Positions 1 through 9,909 of a DNA stretch of 64,000 bases are shown here, piece after piece (positions within the stretch are counted from its first letter, which is position 1; each line of letters starts with the position of its first letter). Source of the stretch: an uncultured Collinsella sp. (GTDB taxonomy: Bacteria > Actinomycetota > Coriobacteriia > Coriobacteriales > Coriobacteriaceae); assembly GCA_958407995.1 (NCBI GenBank), contig CATYJU010000006.1, positions 9,248 through 73,247 on the forward strand, given 5' to 3'. Made by a program: the position numbers and the translations under genes. Under the pieces are notes generated by a model. That model made no database searches and was not told the origin of the DNA. It saw only the letters and a program-made list of their open reading frames with translations.

Positions 1-585
1 ATTCACGCCGTGCACGTATCCCATATCTACAGCCGGGGAGTCGCCAGCATGCTGCGCCGGCCCTCCAGCGTCATCGTATACAAGGGGGTTCCGGGGGCGC
101 CGACCATGCTCGGCTTCCGCTTTTCCATAATCATCAACACGCGGGCCTCTTGTAGCGCGAGGCGCCCCGGGTTCCCTATCAACAAAAGCATCGGGCTCAA
201 TCGTCATGTGCCGATCGGAATCAACCGCTCCCTCGCCCGCGCGCCCGTTGCCGCATATACTGTGCGCAGCGATGACCTCGGTCGCCCCTGCGCGAAACAG
301 CCCCTCGATATCCGACGGATCGAGTGCTTCTATCAACACGACCACGCGACTCACGCGGCCTTCGGCCGTCAGGCGCGCAACAGTCTTGCGCACATCTTCG
401 GTATCAAACAGAGACGCCGCGATGATGGCAGCCCCGCGGCGCGACGGAAACGCCCGCGCCATGGAAATCAGCCCGTCCAGGTCACCCACGCGAAGCACCT
501 GTGCACCCGCATCACGGCCCTCGACTTCCCGCTGCAACAGCCCGTAATCGCCGCACGCGCAGCACGCAAGCCAGATCGCCTTCAT
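1..585 (-). CDS. TadZ/CpaE-like pilus assembly protein, N-terminal part (partial)
   Basis: The frame is open from an ATG at 585 to the window edge, giving 195 codons; the C-terminus lies outside. The first 110 residues alternate hydrophobic strands and helices (LLQREVEG, AAIIAASLFD, VVVLIEALD, ATEVIAAHS), like the atypical receiver domain of TadZ/CpaE proteins, which place Tad pilus machinery at the cell pole. A low-complexity charged linker follows; the expected P-loop ATPase domain would lie beyond the edge. Its ATG overlaps the TGA of the CpaB-like gene (TGATG), so the two are translationally coupled. The assignment rests mainly on that neighbour. It could be another Tad-locus protein. Confidence 0.55.
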   Translation of the reverse strand, partial: MKAIWLACCACGDYGLLQREVEGRDAGAQVLRVGDLDGLISMARAFPSRRGAAIIAASLFDTEDVRKTVARLTAEGRVSRVVVLIEALDPSDIEGLFRAGATEVIAAHSICGNGRAGEGAVDSDRHMTIEPDAFVDREPGAPRATRGPRVDDYGKAEAEHGRRPRNPLVYDDAGGPAQHAGDSPAVDMGYVHGVN

Positions 586-1244
586 CACTCGTCGCCTCCG
601 CTCTTTTTGCCGCGCGCCGTGGCGGGAATCGTCAAGCTGACCGTTCCCTTGCCCGAAGCTCCCAGCAGTTCCTTGACGTCTTCGGGGTCAGCCGCCAGCG
701 TCACCCATTCGATCTTGCCCTCGCGCGTGGCACCGGAATCCTCACTGGTATCGATTACGTACGCGCCGCACAGCCGATCGGTTACGCCGTCTTTTTGCAC
801 ATACACATCCACGTAGCTGCCCACGCCCGTGGCGCCGCCGACCGAGTGCTCGGCATCGACCGCCACCGAAACGGCGACCTTGCCCTTAGGCACCTCGAGC
901 TTGTGGCTCTCGGCCTTGGTGTAGACATTGCAGATCACGGCGTTTTTGGGAATACGCGAAGTCGTCACGTCGCCGCGCACCTGGCGCAGCTCGGTCACCG
1001 CGTCACGCGGCAGCAGGCTTGTCAGCCATTCCTGGGTTATGACATTGGTCTCATCGAGGGTCTCGCCCACATCGATATCGCGCGCCGCGACGCATACCTC
1101 GACGCGATCGCCACCGTACTTGGCCAAGGTCTCAGCCTGGACCTGTTCGGCTTGCGAGCGGATCGACGAGCCGTAAACCATGCAGAGCAGAGCAGCGAGC
1201 ACGCCCGCGACCAGACTGATGGCGATGCGCTTGCTCTTGTTCAC
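585..1244 (-). CDS. SAF-domain pilus assembly protein, CpaB/RcpC-like
   Basis: This 219-residue protein has one N-terminal membrane segment (about residues 6-25, IAISLVAGVLAALLCMVYG) followed by a SAF domain (about 48-115, with the characteristic ARDIDVGETL and NAVICNVY). CpaB/RcpC proteins are periplasmic or cell-wall components of type IVc (Tad/Flp) pili. I chose the GTG at 1244 rather than the upstream ATG at 1259. An AGGAG sequence sits 6 nt ahead of the GTG and nothing suitable precedes the ATG. It is the first gene of a minus-strand operon that continues off the window, and its promoter region carries a symmetrical set of GCTGAC boxes. Confidence 0.8.
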   Translation of the reverse strand: MNKSKRIAISLVAGVLAALLCMVYGSSIRSQAEQVQAETLAKYGGDRVEVCVAARDIDVGETLDETNVITQEWLTSLLPRDAVTELRQVRGDVTTSRIPKNAVICNVYTKAESHKLEVPKGKVAVSVAVDAEHSVGGATGVGSYVDVYVQKDGVTDRLCGAYVIDTSEDSGATREGKIEWVTLAADPEDVKELLGASGKGTVSLTIPATARGKKSGGDE

Positions 1245-1354
1245 GGCCGCTCCTCTCATGGCAGTGCCGGGCGAATGCCCGTACCACCATTGTCTGGGCG
1301 GTCAGAGTGCAAAGCGGCGCAATCGCAATCTTGGTTTTCGATGTCAAACCAATC

Positions 1355-1414
1355 GCTGACCAAAAGCTGACCAGCCCGTCAAGCTCGTGGCAAGGTTTTG
1401 GTCAGCACGTCAGC
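1355..1414. promoter_or_regulatory. Palindromic GCTGAC box cluster upstream of the Tad operon
   Basis: GCTGACCAAAA (1355-1365) and TTTTGGTCAGC (1396-1406) are a perfect 11-bp inverted repeat. Two further hexamers, GCTGAC at 1366-1371 and GTCAGC at 1409-1414, make four half-sites, two in each orientation. They lie 110-170 bp upstream of the CpaB-like gene. This looks like a binding site for a dimeric regulator, but the regulator is unknown. Confidence 0.4.
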
Positions 1415-1444
1415 AAACTGCATGTTTCGAGGCTTTTCCGCAGC

Positions 1445-1478
1445 AAAAAAGCCGTCTCCTGAACAGTTGGGAGACGGC
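1445..1478 (-). terminator. Rho-independent terminator of rsgA
   Basis: The arms GCCGTCTCC (1451-1459) and GGAGACGGC (1470-1478) form a perfect 9-bp stem. On the minus strand it is followed by six T (1445-1450). It lies 19 bp past the rsgA stop. Confidence 0.85.
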
Positions 1479-1496
1479 TGTCATAGGAAAAATCAA

Positions 1497-2681
1497 TTAC
1501 AGATGAACATCGGGATCGAGCATTTGAGCGCTCACGCGCATGGATGACGCCAAGTTTTGGAACGTTTCCAGCCGTAGGCTGTCGATCTGCCCGGCGTCCT
1601 CGGCCTCGCGAACGGCGCAGCCCGGCTCATGGGTATGTGTGCAATCGCCAAACCGGCACGCGCGCGATGCCTCGACAATCTCGGGGAAAGCGCGCGCCAG
1701 ACCTCGCTCGTGACCCACGAGCGGTAGGCTGCGCAGGCCCGGAGCATCGGCGATCACGCCGGCGTCGCCCGGCAGCGCCACCATCACGCGCGCGACGGTA
1801 GTGTGACGGCCCTGGTCGTCGCGTTCACGCACACCGCCGGTCGCCAACGTATCGTGGCCCAGCAGTGCATTGAGCAGCGTCGACTTGCCGGCACCCGACT
1901 CGCCCAGAATCATGGCACAGCTCCCGGCAGGCACGCAGGCACGGACCTCGTCCAGGCCGCGGCCCTCGGCAGAGGACGTCACGATTACGCGCACGTCCGG
2001 ACCCACCAGGCGGCGCACGCGGTCCAAATCGCGCTCGAGTTCCTCGGCATCGCAGCGGTCAGCTTTGGTGAGCACCACCACTGGCTCGGCATCGCAGTCG
2101 AGCGCCAACACCAGCGAGCGCGCCACGCGGTCGAGCAGCACCTCACCGGCACCGAGCGCCTGCACGATTAGCACGCTATCCACGTTGGAGCAGAGCACCT
2201 GGCGCTCTCCACGGGCGCGGCCGCGCCAACGCTCAAAGCTCGTACGGCGCGGCAGCACGTACTCAATCACGCCCATATCGTGCCCGGGAGCGCGGCGTAC
2301 CGCCACACGGTCGCCCACGGCAGGCAGCAGGACCTCGTCCTCGCCGCGCGACTTGGCAAACCCCACGGCATGCTCGGCGCGAAAGGTGTCGTCGGCAGTG
2401 GCCACCAGCGGAAACCCGCGATCCAGGCGTACCACGGCACCGAGCTGCATCTGCTCGGGCTCCTCGGCATGTGCGCAGAAATCATCAAAGGCAGTCTGCT
2501 GGGTTTCATCGACCGGCAGATCATCAAACGCCGGGACATCCTGCAGCGCATCGAGCCCCGGTACGCTCGCCAACAACTCCTCGGCAGACACGGGCGCTTC
2601 GGTCGCGAGTTTCCGACGACGACCGCGCTTAGCCCGCGCCCCCGTCGTCTTTTTCTTCGCTTTAGCCTTAGCCTTAGCCAC
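1497..2681 (-). CDS. rsgA: Ribosome small-subunit GTPase RsgA
   Basis: RsgA is a circularly permuted GTPase that acts in late 30S assembly. The permuted motif order is visible: G4 TKAD (about 205-208), then G1 GESGAGKST (260-268), then G3 DAPG (312-315). A zinc-binding tail follows with C342, C347, H349/H351 and C355 (GDCTHTHEPGC). An OB-fold region precedes the GTPase domain. The N-terminus is unusually basic (KAKAKAKKK). The chosen start is GTG 2681, with GGGAGG 5 nt upstream. A further in-frame upstream ATG would place the preceding gene's terminator inside the coding sequence. The gene appears monocistronic with a terminator on each side. Confidence 0.95.
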   Translation of the reverse strand: MAKAKAKAKKKTTGARAKRGRRRKLATEAPVSAEELLASVPGLDALQDVPAFDDLPVDETQQTAFDDFCAHAEEPEQMQLGAVVRLDRGFPLVATADDTFRAEHAVGFAKSRGEDEVLLPAVGDRVAVRRAPGHDMGVIEYVLPRRTSFERWRGRARGERQVLCSNVDSVLIVQALGAGEVLLDRVARSLVLALDCDAEPVVVLTKADRCDAEELERDLDRVRRLVGPDVRVIVTSSAEGRGLDEVRACVPAGSCAMILGESGAGKSTLLNALLGHDTLATGGVRERDDQGRHTTVARVMVALPGDAGVIADAPGLRSLPLVGHERGLARAFPEIVEASRACRFGDCTHTHEPGCAVREAEDAGQIDSLRLETFQNLASSMRVSAQMLDPDVHL

Positions 2682-2728
2682 AAACGCCTCCCAGCAGCCA
2701 AAATCACAACTGAGCAGGTATTTTAAAT

Positions 2729-2763
2729 CAAAAAGAGCTGGCCGGGCAAAGCCCGACCAGCTC
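2729..2763 (-). terminator. Rho-independent terminator after the P-type ATPase
   Basis: A 13-bp stem with one mismatch (2735-2747 with 2751-2763, loop AAA) is followed on the minus strand by TTTTT. It is about 140 nt past the ATPase stop, so the transcript would include the palindrome at 2798-2899. Confidence 0.8.
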
Positions 2764-2797
2764 ACATACTTTCCCTCAGCTCATGGTCCCGAGAGGT

Positions 2798-2899
2798 TGT
2801 CCGAAGGCCCGACCGCCGAGAGGGGTTTCTTCTGAGCGATCCCGCAGCGCGAAGCGCGAGGACCAGTGAGGGAGAAAGGGCGTGGGGCGGGCCCGGACA
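2798..2899. repeat. Long imperfect palindrome with GCGAAGC core (copy A)
   Basis: The outer arms TGTCCG..GGCCCG and CGGGCC.CGGACA pair, and TTTCTTC pairs with GAGAAA further in. They enclose a core containing GCGATCCCGC, GCGCGAAGCGC and GCGAGGA. The core resembles the loop of the palindrome at 63606-63691, which has GCGACCCTGC, GCGAAGC and GCGAGGA. Both copies lie between a minus-strand stop codon and that gene's terminator. Confidence 0.5.
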
Positions 2900-2905
2900 G
2901 GTACG

Positions 2906-5587
<2,682 letters not shown>

Positions 5588-5597
5588 ATAGAGTCCC

Positions 5598-5651
5598 CTC
5601 CTGGGATTCGGGCCACTCAGCAGATTGATGCCCGATCATAATTCCCAGGAG
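5598..5651 (-). promoter_or_regulatory. Leader hairpin sequestering the ATPase Shine-Dalgarno
   Basis: CTCCTGGGA (5598-5606) pairs with TCCCAGGAG (5643-5651), and inside it TTCGGGC (5607-5613) pairs with GCCCGAT (5630-5636, six pairs). The minus-strand arm CCCAGGAG is the Shine-Dalgarno of the ATPase gene. A second upstream hairpin CTGCCG/CGGCAG lies at about 5672-5690. It could be a riboswitch expression platform or a simple attenuator. I do not recognise a known aptamer. Confidence 0.5.
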
Positions 5652-5690
5652 AAGGGCAAGGGCTCATCAAGGCTGCCGTGCTGAGCGGCA

Positions 5691-5959
5691 GTTGATAGTG
5701 GAGCTATGGTACCCCAAAGCGACGCGTCTAGCCAAAACATTCCATCTGGAAACACGGCACAGGCGCAACGGTGCAGACAGTGTGATGCTCAAGATTGATA
5801 AAACGTTTTTTCTTCGGCGCATCATCGAACTAAAATATCGCCCAGATAGCAGCGGTTAGAACGGTTGGTAAAGTTTTTGCATATACCGTTTTTCCGCAAA
5901 AAATGAACTTCTAATTCGGCATACGGTCGATTTTTTGGGGTATTCGGTCGGCATTTCGT
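5691..5959. other. Divergent intergenic region between the P-type ATPase and pyk
   Basis: No gene is seen. On the minus strand TTGGCT, 18 nt, then TACCAT (about 5708-5737) is a possible ATPase promoter. On the plus strand, approaching the pyk -10, related ATACCGT, ATACGGTCG and ATTCGGTCGG sequences recur between 5880 and 5952. They could be operator half-sites, although the repeats are weak. Confidence 0.3.
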
Positions 5960-5965
5960 TATAAT
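5960..5965 (+). promoter_or_regulatory. Probable -10 box of pyk
   Basis: TATAAT lies 63 nt before the pyk start codon. No good -35 hexamer is present at 17 nt (TTGGGG lies at 19 nt), so an activator or extended contacts may be needed. Confidence 0.5.
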
Positions 5966-6028
5966 CATCTCAGTTTTATTTCTTATGGTTTATCTATCAG
6001 CGCAAGACGATGTCAGATGGAGGTCTGA

Positions 6029-7489
6029 ATGTACAAGCGCACCAAGATTGTATGCACCATGGGTCCCGCCTGCGATAGCGACGAGACCATCCGCGAGATG
6101 ATCAAGGCGGGCATGAACGTCGCCCGTTTTAACTTCTCGCACGGATCCTACGACGAGCACCACGGTCGCATCGAGCGCGTCCGTCGTATTTCCAAGGAGC
6201 TCGGCATGCCCGTCGGCATCCTGCTCGACACCAAGGGCCCCGAGGTCCGTACCGGCCTTTTGGTCGACGGCAAGAAGGTTGCCGTCAAGACCGGCGACAA
6301 GATCGTCGTCACCGCTCAGCCCACGTCCGAGGATTTCCACGGCACCGCTGAGCACATCTCCCTCGACTACCTGGCTCTGCCCTCCGAGGTCGAGAAGGGC
6401 TCCCTCATCCTGATCGATGACGGTCTGGTTGCCCTCGAGGTCGAGTCCGTCGACGGCCAGGACATGACCTGCGTCGTCAAGAACGACGGCCTGATTGGCG
6501 AGCGCAAGGGCGTCAACATGCCCAACGTCAACATCTCGCTGCCCGCCATCACCGAGCGCGATCGTCAGGACATCCTCTTTGGCCTGACCGAGAACATCGA
6601 CTACATCGCCGCTTCCTTCATCCGTGACGGCGAGTCCGTCCGCGGCATCCGCGAGCTTTGCCGCGAGAACGGTGGCGAGCACGTGACGATCTTCCCGAAG
6701 ATCGAGTGCGCCCTGGGCGTCGAGAACTTCGACGAGATCCTCGAGGCTTCCGACGGTATCATGGTCGCCCGTGGCGACCTGGGCATCGAGATCAAGCCCG
6801 AGCTCGTTCCCCACATCCAGAAGGAGATCATCGCTAAGTGCAACGCGGCCTACAAGCCCGTTATCACCGCTACGCAGATGCTCGACTCCATGCAGCAGAA
6901 CCCGCGCCCGACGCGCGCCGAGGTTGCCGACGTTGCTAACGCCATTTACGACGGCACCGACGCCGTCATGCTGTCCGGCGAGTCCGCTGCCGGCAAGTAC
7001 CCGGTCGAGGCCGTCAAGATGCAGGCCAGCATTGCTCTCGAGACCGAGAAGTACCTCCCGGCTCACGCTCCGCTCGAGGTTCCGGCTGACGCTCACGGCA
7101 CCCGCGTCGTCAACAACGTTGTGGGTATGTCCGCCGTGAACATGGCCACCACCGTTGGCGCCAAGTGCATCACCGTGCCGACGACCACCGGTCGTACCGC
7201 TCGCCTGATCTCGCACTTCCGTCCCAACATGCCGATCTGCGCGTTCTCCCGCCACGAGTGGGCCGTCCAGCAGATGATCATGTACTGGGGCGTTATCCCG
7301 CACCAGGCCGAGATTACCCAGGGCACCGTCAACGGCACGATCGTCAAGGCGATCGAGACCGCTAAGGAGCTCGGCTACGTCAAGACTGGCGATTTGACCG
7401 TCGCTACCGCCGGCGATCCCCGCATGAGCGTCCAGCTCGAGGACAAGGTCTCCTCGACCAACGTCGCTTACGTCGCTCAGGTGCGCTAA
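6029..7489 (+). CDS. pyk: Pyruvate kinase
   Basis: It converts phosphoenolpyruvate and ADP to pyruvate and ATP, the last step of glycolysis. The 486-residue protein shows the classic signatures: FNFSHG (35-39) in the N-terminal barrel, catalytic K224 and metal ligands E226 and D250 (FPKIECALG, ARGDLGIE), T280 in TATQM, and the MLSGESAAGKYP loop near 314-325. The B domain spans roughly 72-170, and a C-terminal domain of normal length follows. It ends without the extra PEP-utiliser domain found in some Gram-positives. ATG 6029 has GGAGG 7 nt upstream. It is monocistronic, with a strong terminator directly after it. Confidence 0.97.
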   Translation: MYKRTKIVCTMGPACDSDETIREMIKAGMNVARFNFSHGSYDEHHGRIERVRRISKELGMPVGILLDTKGPEVRTGLLVDGKKVAVKTGDKIVVTAQPTSEDFHGTAEHISLDYLALPSEVEKGSLILIDDGLVALEVESVDGQDMTCVVKNDGLIGERKGVNMPNVNISLPAITERDRQDILFGLTENIDYIAASFIRDGESVRGIRELCRENGGEHVTIFPKIECALGVENFDEILEASDGIMVARGDLGIEIKPELVPHIQKEIIAKCNAAYKPVITATQMLDSMQQNPRPTRAEVADVANAIYDGTDAVMLSGESAAGKYPVEAVKMQASIALETEKYLPAHAPLEVPADAHGTRVVNNVVGMSAVNMATTVGAKCITVPTTTGRTARLISHFRPNMPICAFSRHEWAVQQMIMYWGVIPHQAEITQGTVNGTIVKAIETAKELGYVKTGDLTVATAGDPRMSVQLEDKVSSTNVAYVAQVR

Positions 7490-7519
7490 ATCGCACTTGC
7501 AAGCACACTTGCATTGCAA

Positions 7520-7554
7520 AGGGCCCGGAAGGCTTTGCCTTCCGGGCCCTTTTT
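7520..7554 (+). terminator. Rho-independent terminator of pyk
   Basis: A perfect 14-bp stem (7520-7533 with 7537-7550, loop TTT) ends in five T. It begins 31 nt after the pyk stop. Confidence 0.95.
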
Positions 7555-7734
7555 CTGTGCGCCGATGCCTACCGCACGGCATGACACGCACCCATTTCTT
7601 TACCAAAAGCGCGAAATCCGCCCTCCGAGGCCCAAAAAATAAAGCCCCAAGCGCTAAAAGTGTTCGCCCGGTAGCAAACCCACACCTTAACCGACGCTGC
7701 TAAATCGTTTTAGCAAGAGTCAGATCGACCGCGT

Positions 7735-7864
7735 TTTCGGAAGTGCGGGGAAAAATTGCTTACCCCCGAGCACAAACCCTTTTATTTCAACAAAACCCCT
7801 GATAAAGTTGGCTCAAATACCGCTTGTGCTTTGCCTGTTTGTCTTTTTCCCCGCACTTCCGAAA
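7735..7864. repeat. 130-bp nested palindrome (element E1)
   Basis: The outer arms 7735-7755 and 7844-7864 are a perfect 21-bp inverted repeat. Inside, AGCACAA (from about 7769) pairs with TTGTGCT (7824-7830), and CAAC/GTTG closes an apical loop that reads CAGGGG on the minus strand. The same architecture with unrelated outer arms recurs at 44043-44161. The rest of the 7555-7910 gap holds no gene that I can support. Confidence 0.7.
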
Positions 7865-7910
7865 CCGATAGCCTTTCTAGCCCAAACAACGCTCGAACGA
7901 TCGGATTGCC

Positions 7911-8984
7911 ATGTCATTTCTCGCTTGCGGACCCACAGCTTTTCAGTACTATCGCATCCCGCCCCGGATACTAGGACTCTATCCGGCAATCCTGCCGCCC
8001 GACCATGACCATCGCTTGGTGCATTACTCAAAACAACCAGTATTTAAAGACTTGCTCGGCACACCAGTTTGGAGATTCGTGGGCGAAAGAAAACAGCGCG
8101 CGAACGGAAAGCTATTTCATAGCCGTCTGCTAACCCAAGAGCCGCCTCCTGGGTCGTTTAGGCAGACTGAGCATGGGTTTGATGTCACGTCCCCGGAGTT
8201 CACACTGCTCAACCTTGCTACGCAGGTCTCGCGCAACCAGTTACTCATGGCTTGCTACGAGATGTGCGGCTCCTTTGCAGTGTTCACGCCTTGTAAACGG
8301 GCGCAGCAGCAGCTCGATGAAGCAATTTCGCTTAAGCTCATTCCGCCCGACTGTGGTTGGAAACGCGTTGTCGACACCAAGGGCAATGACACCAACCTGT
8401 GGAAGCGCCCACCGCTCCTCAGCGCAGCGGATATCGCCGCGTTCGCCAAGCAGGCCGCAGGCCTGCGCGGCGTTAAACAACTGCGCTGGGCAGCCGAGCA
8501 CATGACGGGGCAGACCGCCTCACCCTTCGAAGTACAGACCTCCATGCTTGTCTCGCTCCCCCGCGACGAGGGCGGCATGGGCATCAACATCGCAAACAAC
8601 GTGCGCATCCCACTCAGCGACGCCGCACGCTCACTGTATGACAAAACCTGCTGCTACGCCGATATCCTCATAGAGAGCAACATCGACAGCATAGGCGTCA
8701 TTTTGGAATGCCAAGGCCGCTCCGCCCATGACAGCGAAGCCGCAAGTCTCTCCGATGCCGAGCGCACCACCGCCCTCACAAGCATGGGCTATGACGTTAT
8801 CCAGATAACCTATGAGCAAATCAAGGACACGAAGAGCTTTAACAACATCGCCAAGCTCATCCATAAAAAGGCGGGGCTCCCCTACATCCCAAAGACCGAT
8901 CAGGAACGCACCACCGCAGAAACCCTTCGACGGGAGCTGTTGGTCAATTGGGATGAACTGTTCTCCGTAAAGCCGGCCGGCTAG
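7911..8984 (+). CDS. Orphan protein with endonuclease-like C-terminal domain
   Basis: I do not recognise a named family for the full 357 residues. The N-terminal half has features of AbiEi-like or DUF559-associated proteins: GPTAFQYYRIPPRIL, then a TSPEFTLLNLA segment near 93-103. The C-terminal third (about 245-320) resembles a Vsr/DUF559 PD-(D/E)XK fold: D251, then ECQGRSAH (266-273), DAER (282-285) and GYDVIQITYEQI. The usual catalytic lysine position is Q268, so activity is uncertain. The ATG at 7911 has only a weak ribosome site. The 3' end overlaps the convergent phospholipase-like gene by 4 nt. It may be a defence-related or transferred orphan. Confidence 0.6.
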   Translation: MSFLACGPTAFQYYRIPPRILGLYPAILPPDHDHRLVHYSKQPVFKDLLGTPVWRFVGERKQRANGKLFHSRLLTQEPPPGSFRQTEHGFDVTSPEFTLLNLATQVSRNQLLMACYEMCGSFAVFTPCKRAQQQLDEAISLKLIPPDCGWKRVVDTKGNDTNLWKRPPLLSAADIAAFAKQAAGLRGVKQLRWAAEHMTGQTASPFEVQTSMLVSLPRDEGGMGINIANNVRIPLSDAARSLYDKTCCYADILIESNIDSIGVILECQGRSAHDSEAASLSDAERTTALTSMGYDVIQITYEQIKDTKSFNNIAKLIHKKAGLPYIPKTDQERTTAETLRRELLVNWDELFSVKPAG

Positions 8985-9829
8985 CAGCTAGCGATCAGAG
9001 GGACTGCGGGGACGTCAGGAGCAGCAACGCGAGCCGCAAAGCCCGCCTCGGTTAGCTCGATGACCTCGGTAAACGTTGCATCGAAAAACTCCTCGGTTAG
9101 CAAGCGATACGGCGGATGATCGGGCTCGCCGGGGTTTTCGCGTACAATCTCGTGCATAACGCCGATAGTCTTGAGCACATATTCTTTATGGATGGGATAC
9201 TGACCAAAACGCGTCGCCGCAGTATACAGGCGATCGGTCGCGCGCGGAATCGAAACAATGCCGAGTGTCTTGCCAAACCAGTCAAAGTCGCCTTGCTTTT
9301 TAATGCGGAACTCCTCACATGGCTTGCCGCCGTGCGCCTCCAGGTACTGATTCACGCGCGTATTCCATACGGTATCGGCCACCAGATGCGACCAGACGCC
9401 CAGTGTTAAATCGAGCAGCGACTGCGCCACATCTTCGGACGCAAGCGAGAACTCACAGGTGCCGGGACCGGCAACCGGCTCGGCATCCTTGTAACGCTGG
9501 GGATAGTGCACGCGGTTCAGTCGCTCGCGTTCCTCGATAATCGAGGTCGCTGCGGCCGGCGCACCGGTGGGCGAACTATTAAGCAACGGTGCCACATAGG
9601 TATCCCAGAACTCATGCTCACGAGGCTTAGGGATGGGCTCAGGCTTGGCAAAGTGCGTAATGCGGTACGGGATGGGATCGGCGATGCCGGGGACCATATA
9701 GCCCACGAAGATATCCGGAACCACGCAGCCAAACAAAAAGGCATTGCGGTCGCGCACGCTATTGGCAAGCGCACCGGTGCGCTCCAGCAAACGCTCCGTC
9801 TGAGCGATATGAATGTTCCAGCTTGGCAT
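8981..9829 (-). CDS. Zinc-dependent phospholipase C family protein
   Basis: The 282-residue product resembles the bacterial zinc-dependent phospholipase C superfamily of all-helical proteins. These have scattered His and Asp ligands; candidates here are H5 (WNIHIAQ), D in FGCVVPDIF, and GVWSHLVADTVWN near the middle. No signal peptide is visible, so it is probably cytoplasmic and its substrate is unknown. I chose ATG 9829 because GGGGGTGG precedes it, whereas the ATG at 9841 has no ribosome site. It converges with the upstream plus-strand gene and is followed in the minus direction by no obvious partner. Confidence 0.7.
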   Translation of the reverse strand: MPSWNIHIAQTERLLERTGALANSVRDRNAFLFGCVVPDIFVGYMVPGIADPIPYRITHFAKPEPIPKPREHEFWDTYVAPLLNSSPTGAPAAATSIIEERERLNRVHYPQRYKDAEPVAGPGTCEFSLASEDVAQSLLDLTLGVWSHLVADTVWNTRVNQYLEAHGGKPCEEFRIKKQGDFDWFGKTLGIVSIPRATDRLYTAATRFGQYPIHKEYVLKTIGVMHEIVRENPGEPDHPPYRLLTEEFFDATFTEVIELTEAGFAARVAAPDVPAVPLIASC

Positions 9830-9909
9830 AGCCACCCCCATAAAAAACCTGGATAACTATACCATCACGGCAAAGCTGCGCGGGCGGCTACGCACGCTCT
9901 ACGCAGCAA

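Noticed and set aside
7756..7974. A 72-codon open frame downstream of pyk
   Set aside because: It lies across the E1 palindrome and overlaps the start of the next gene in another frame, with no ribosome site or domain.
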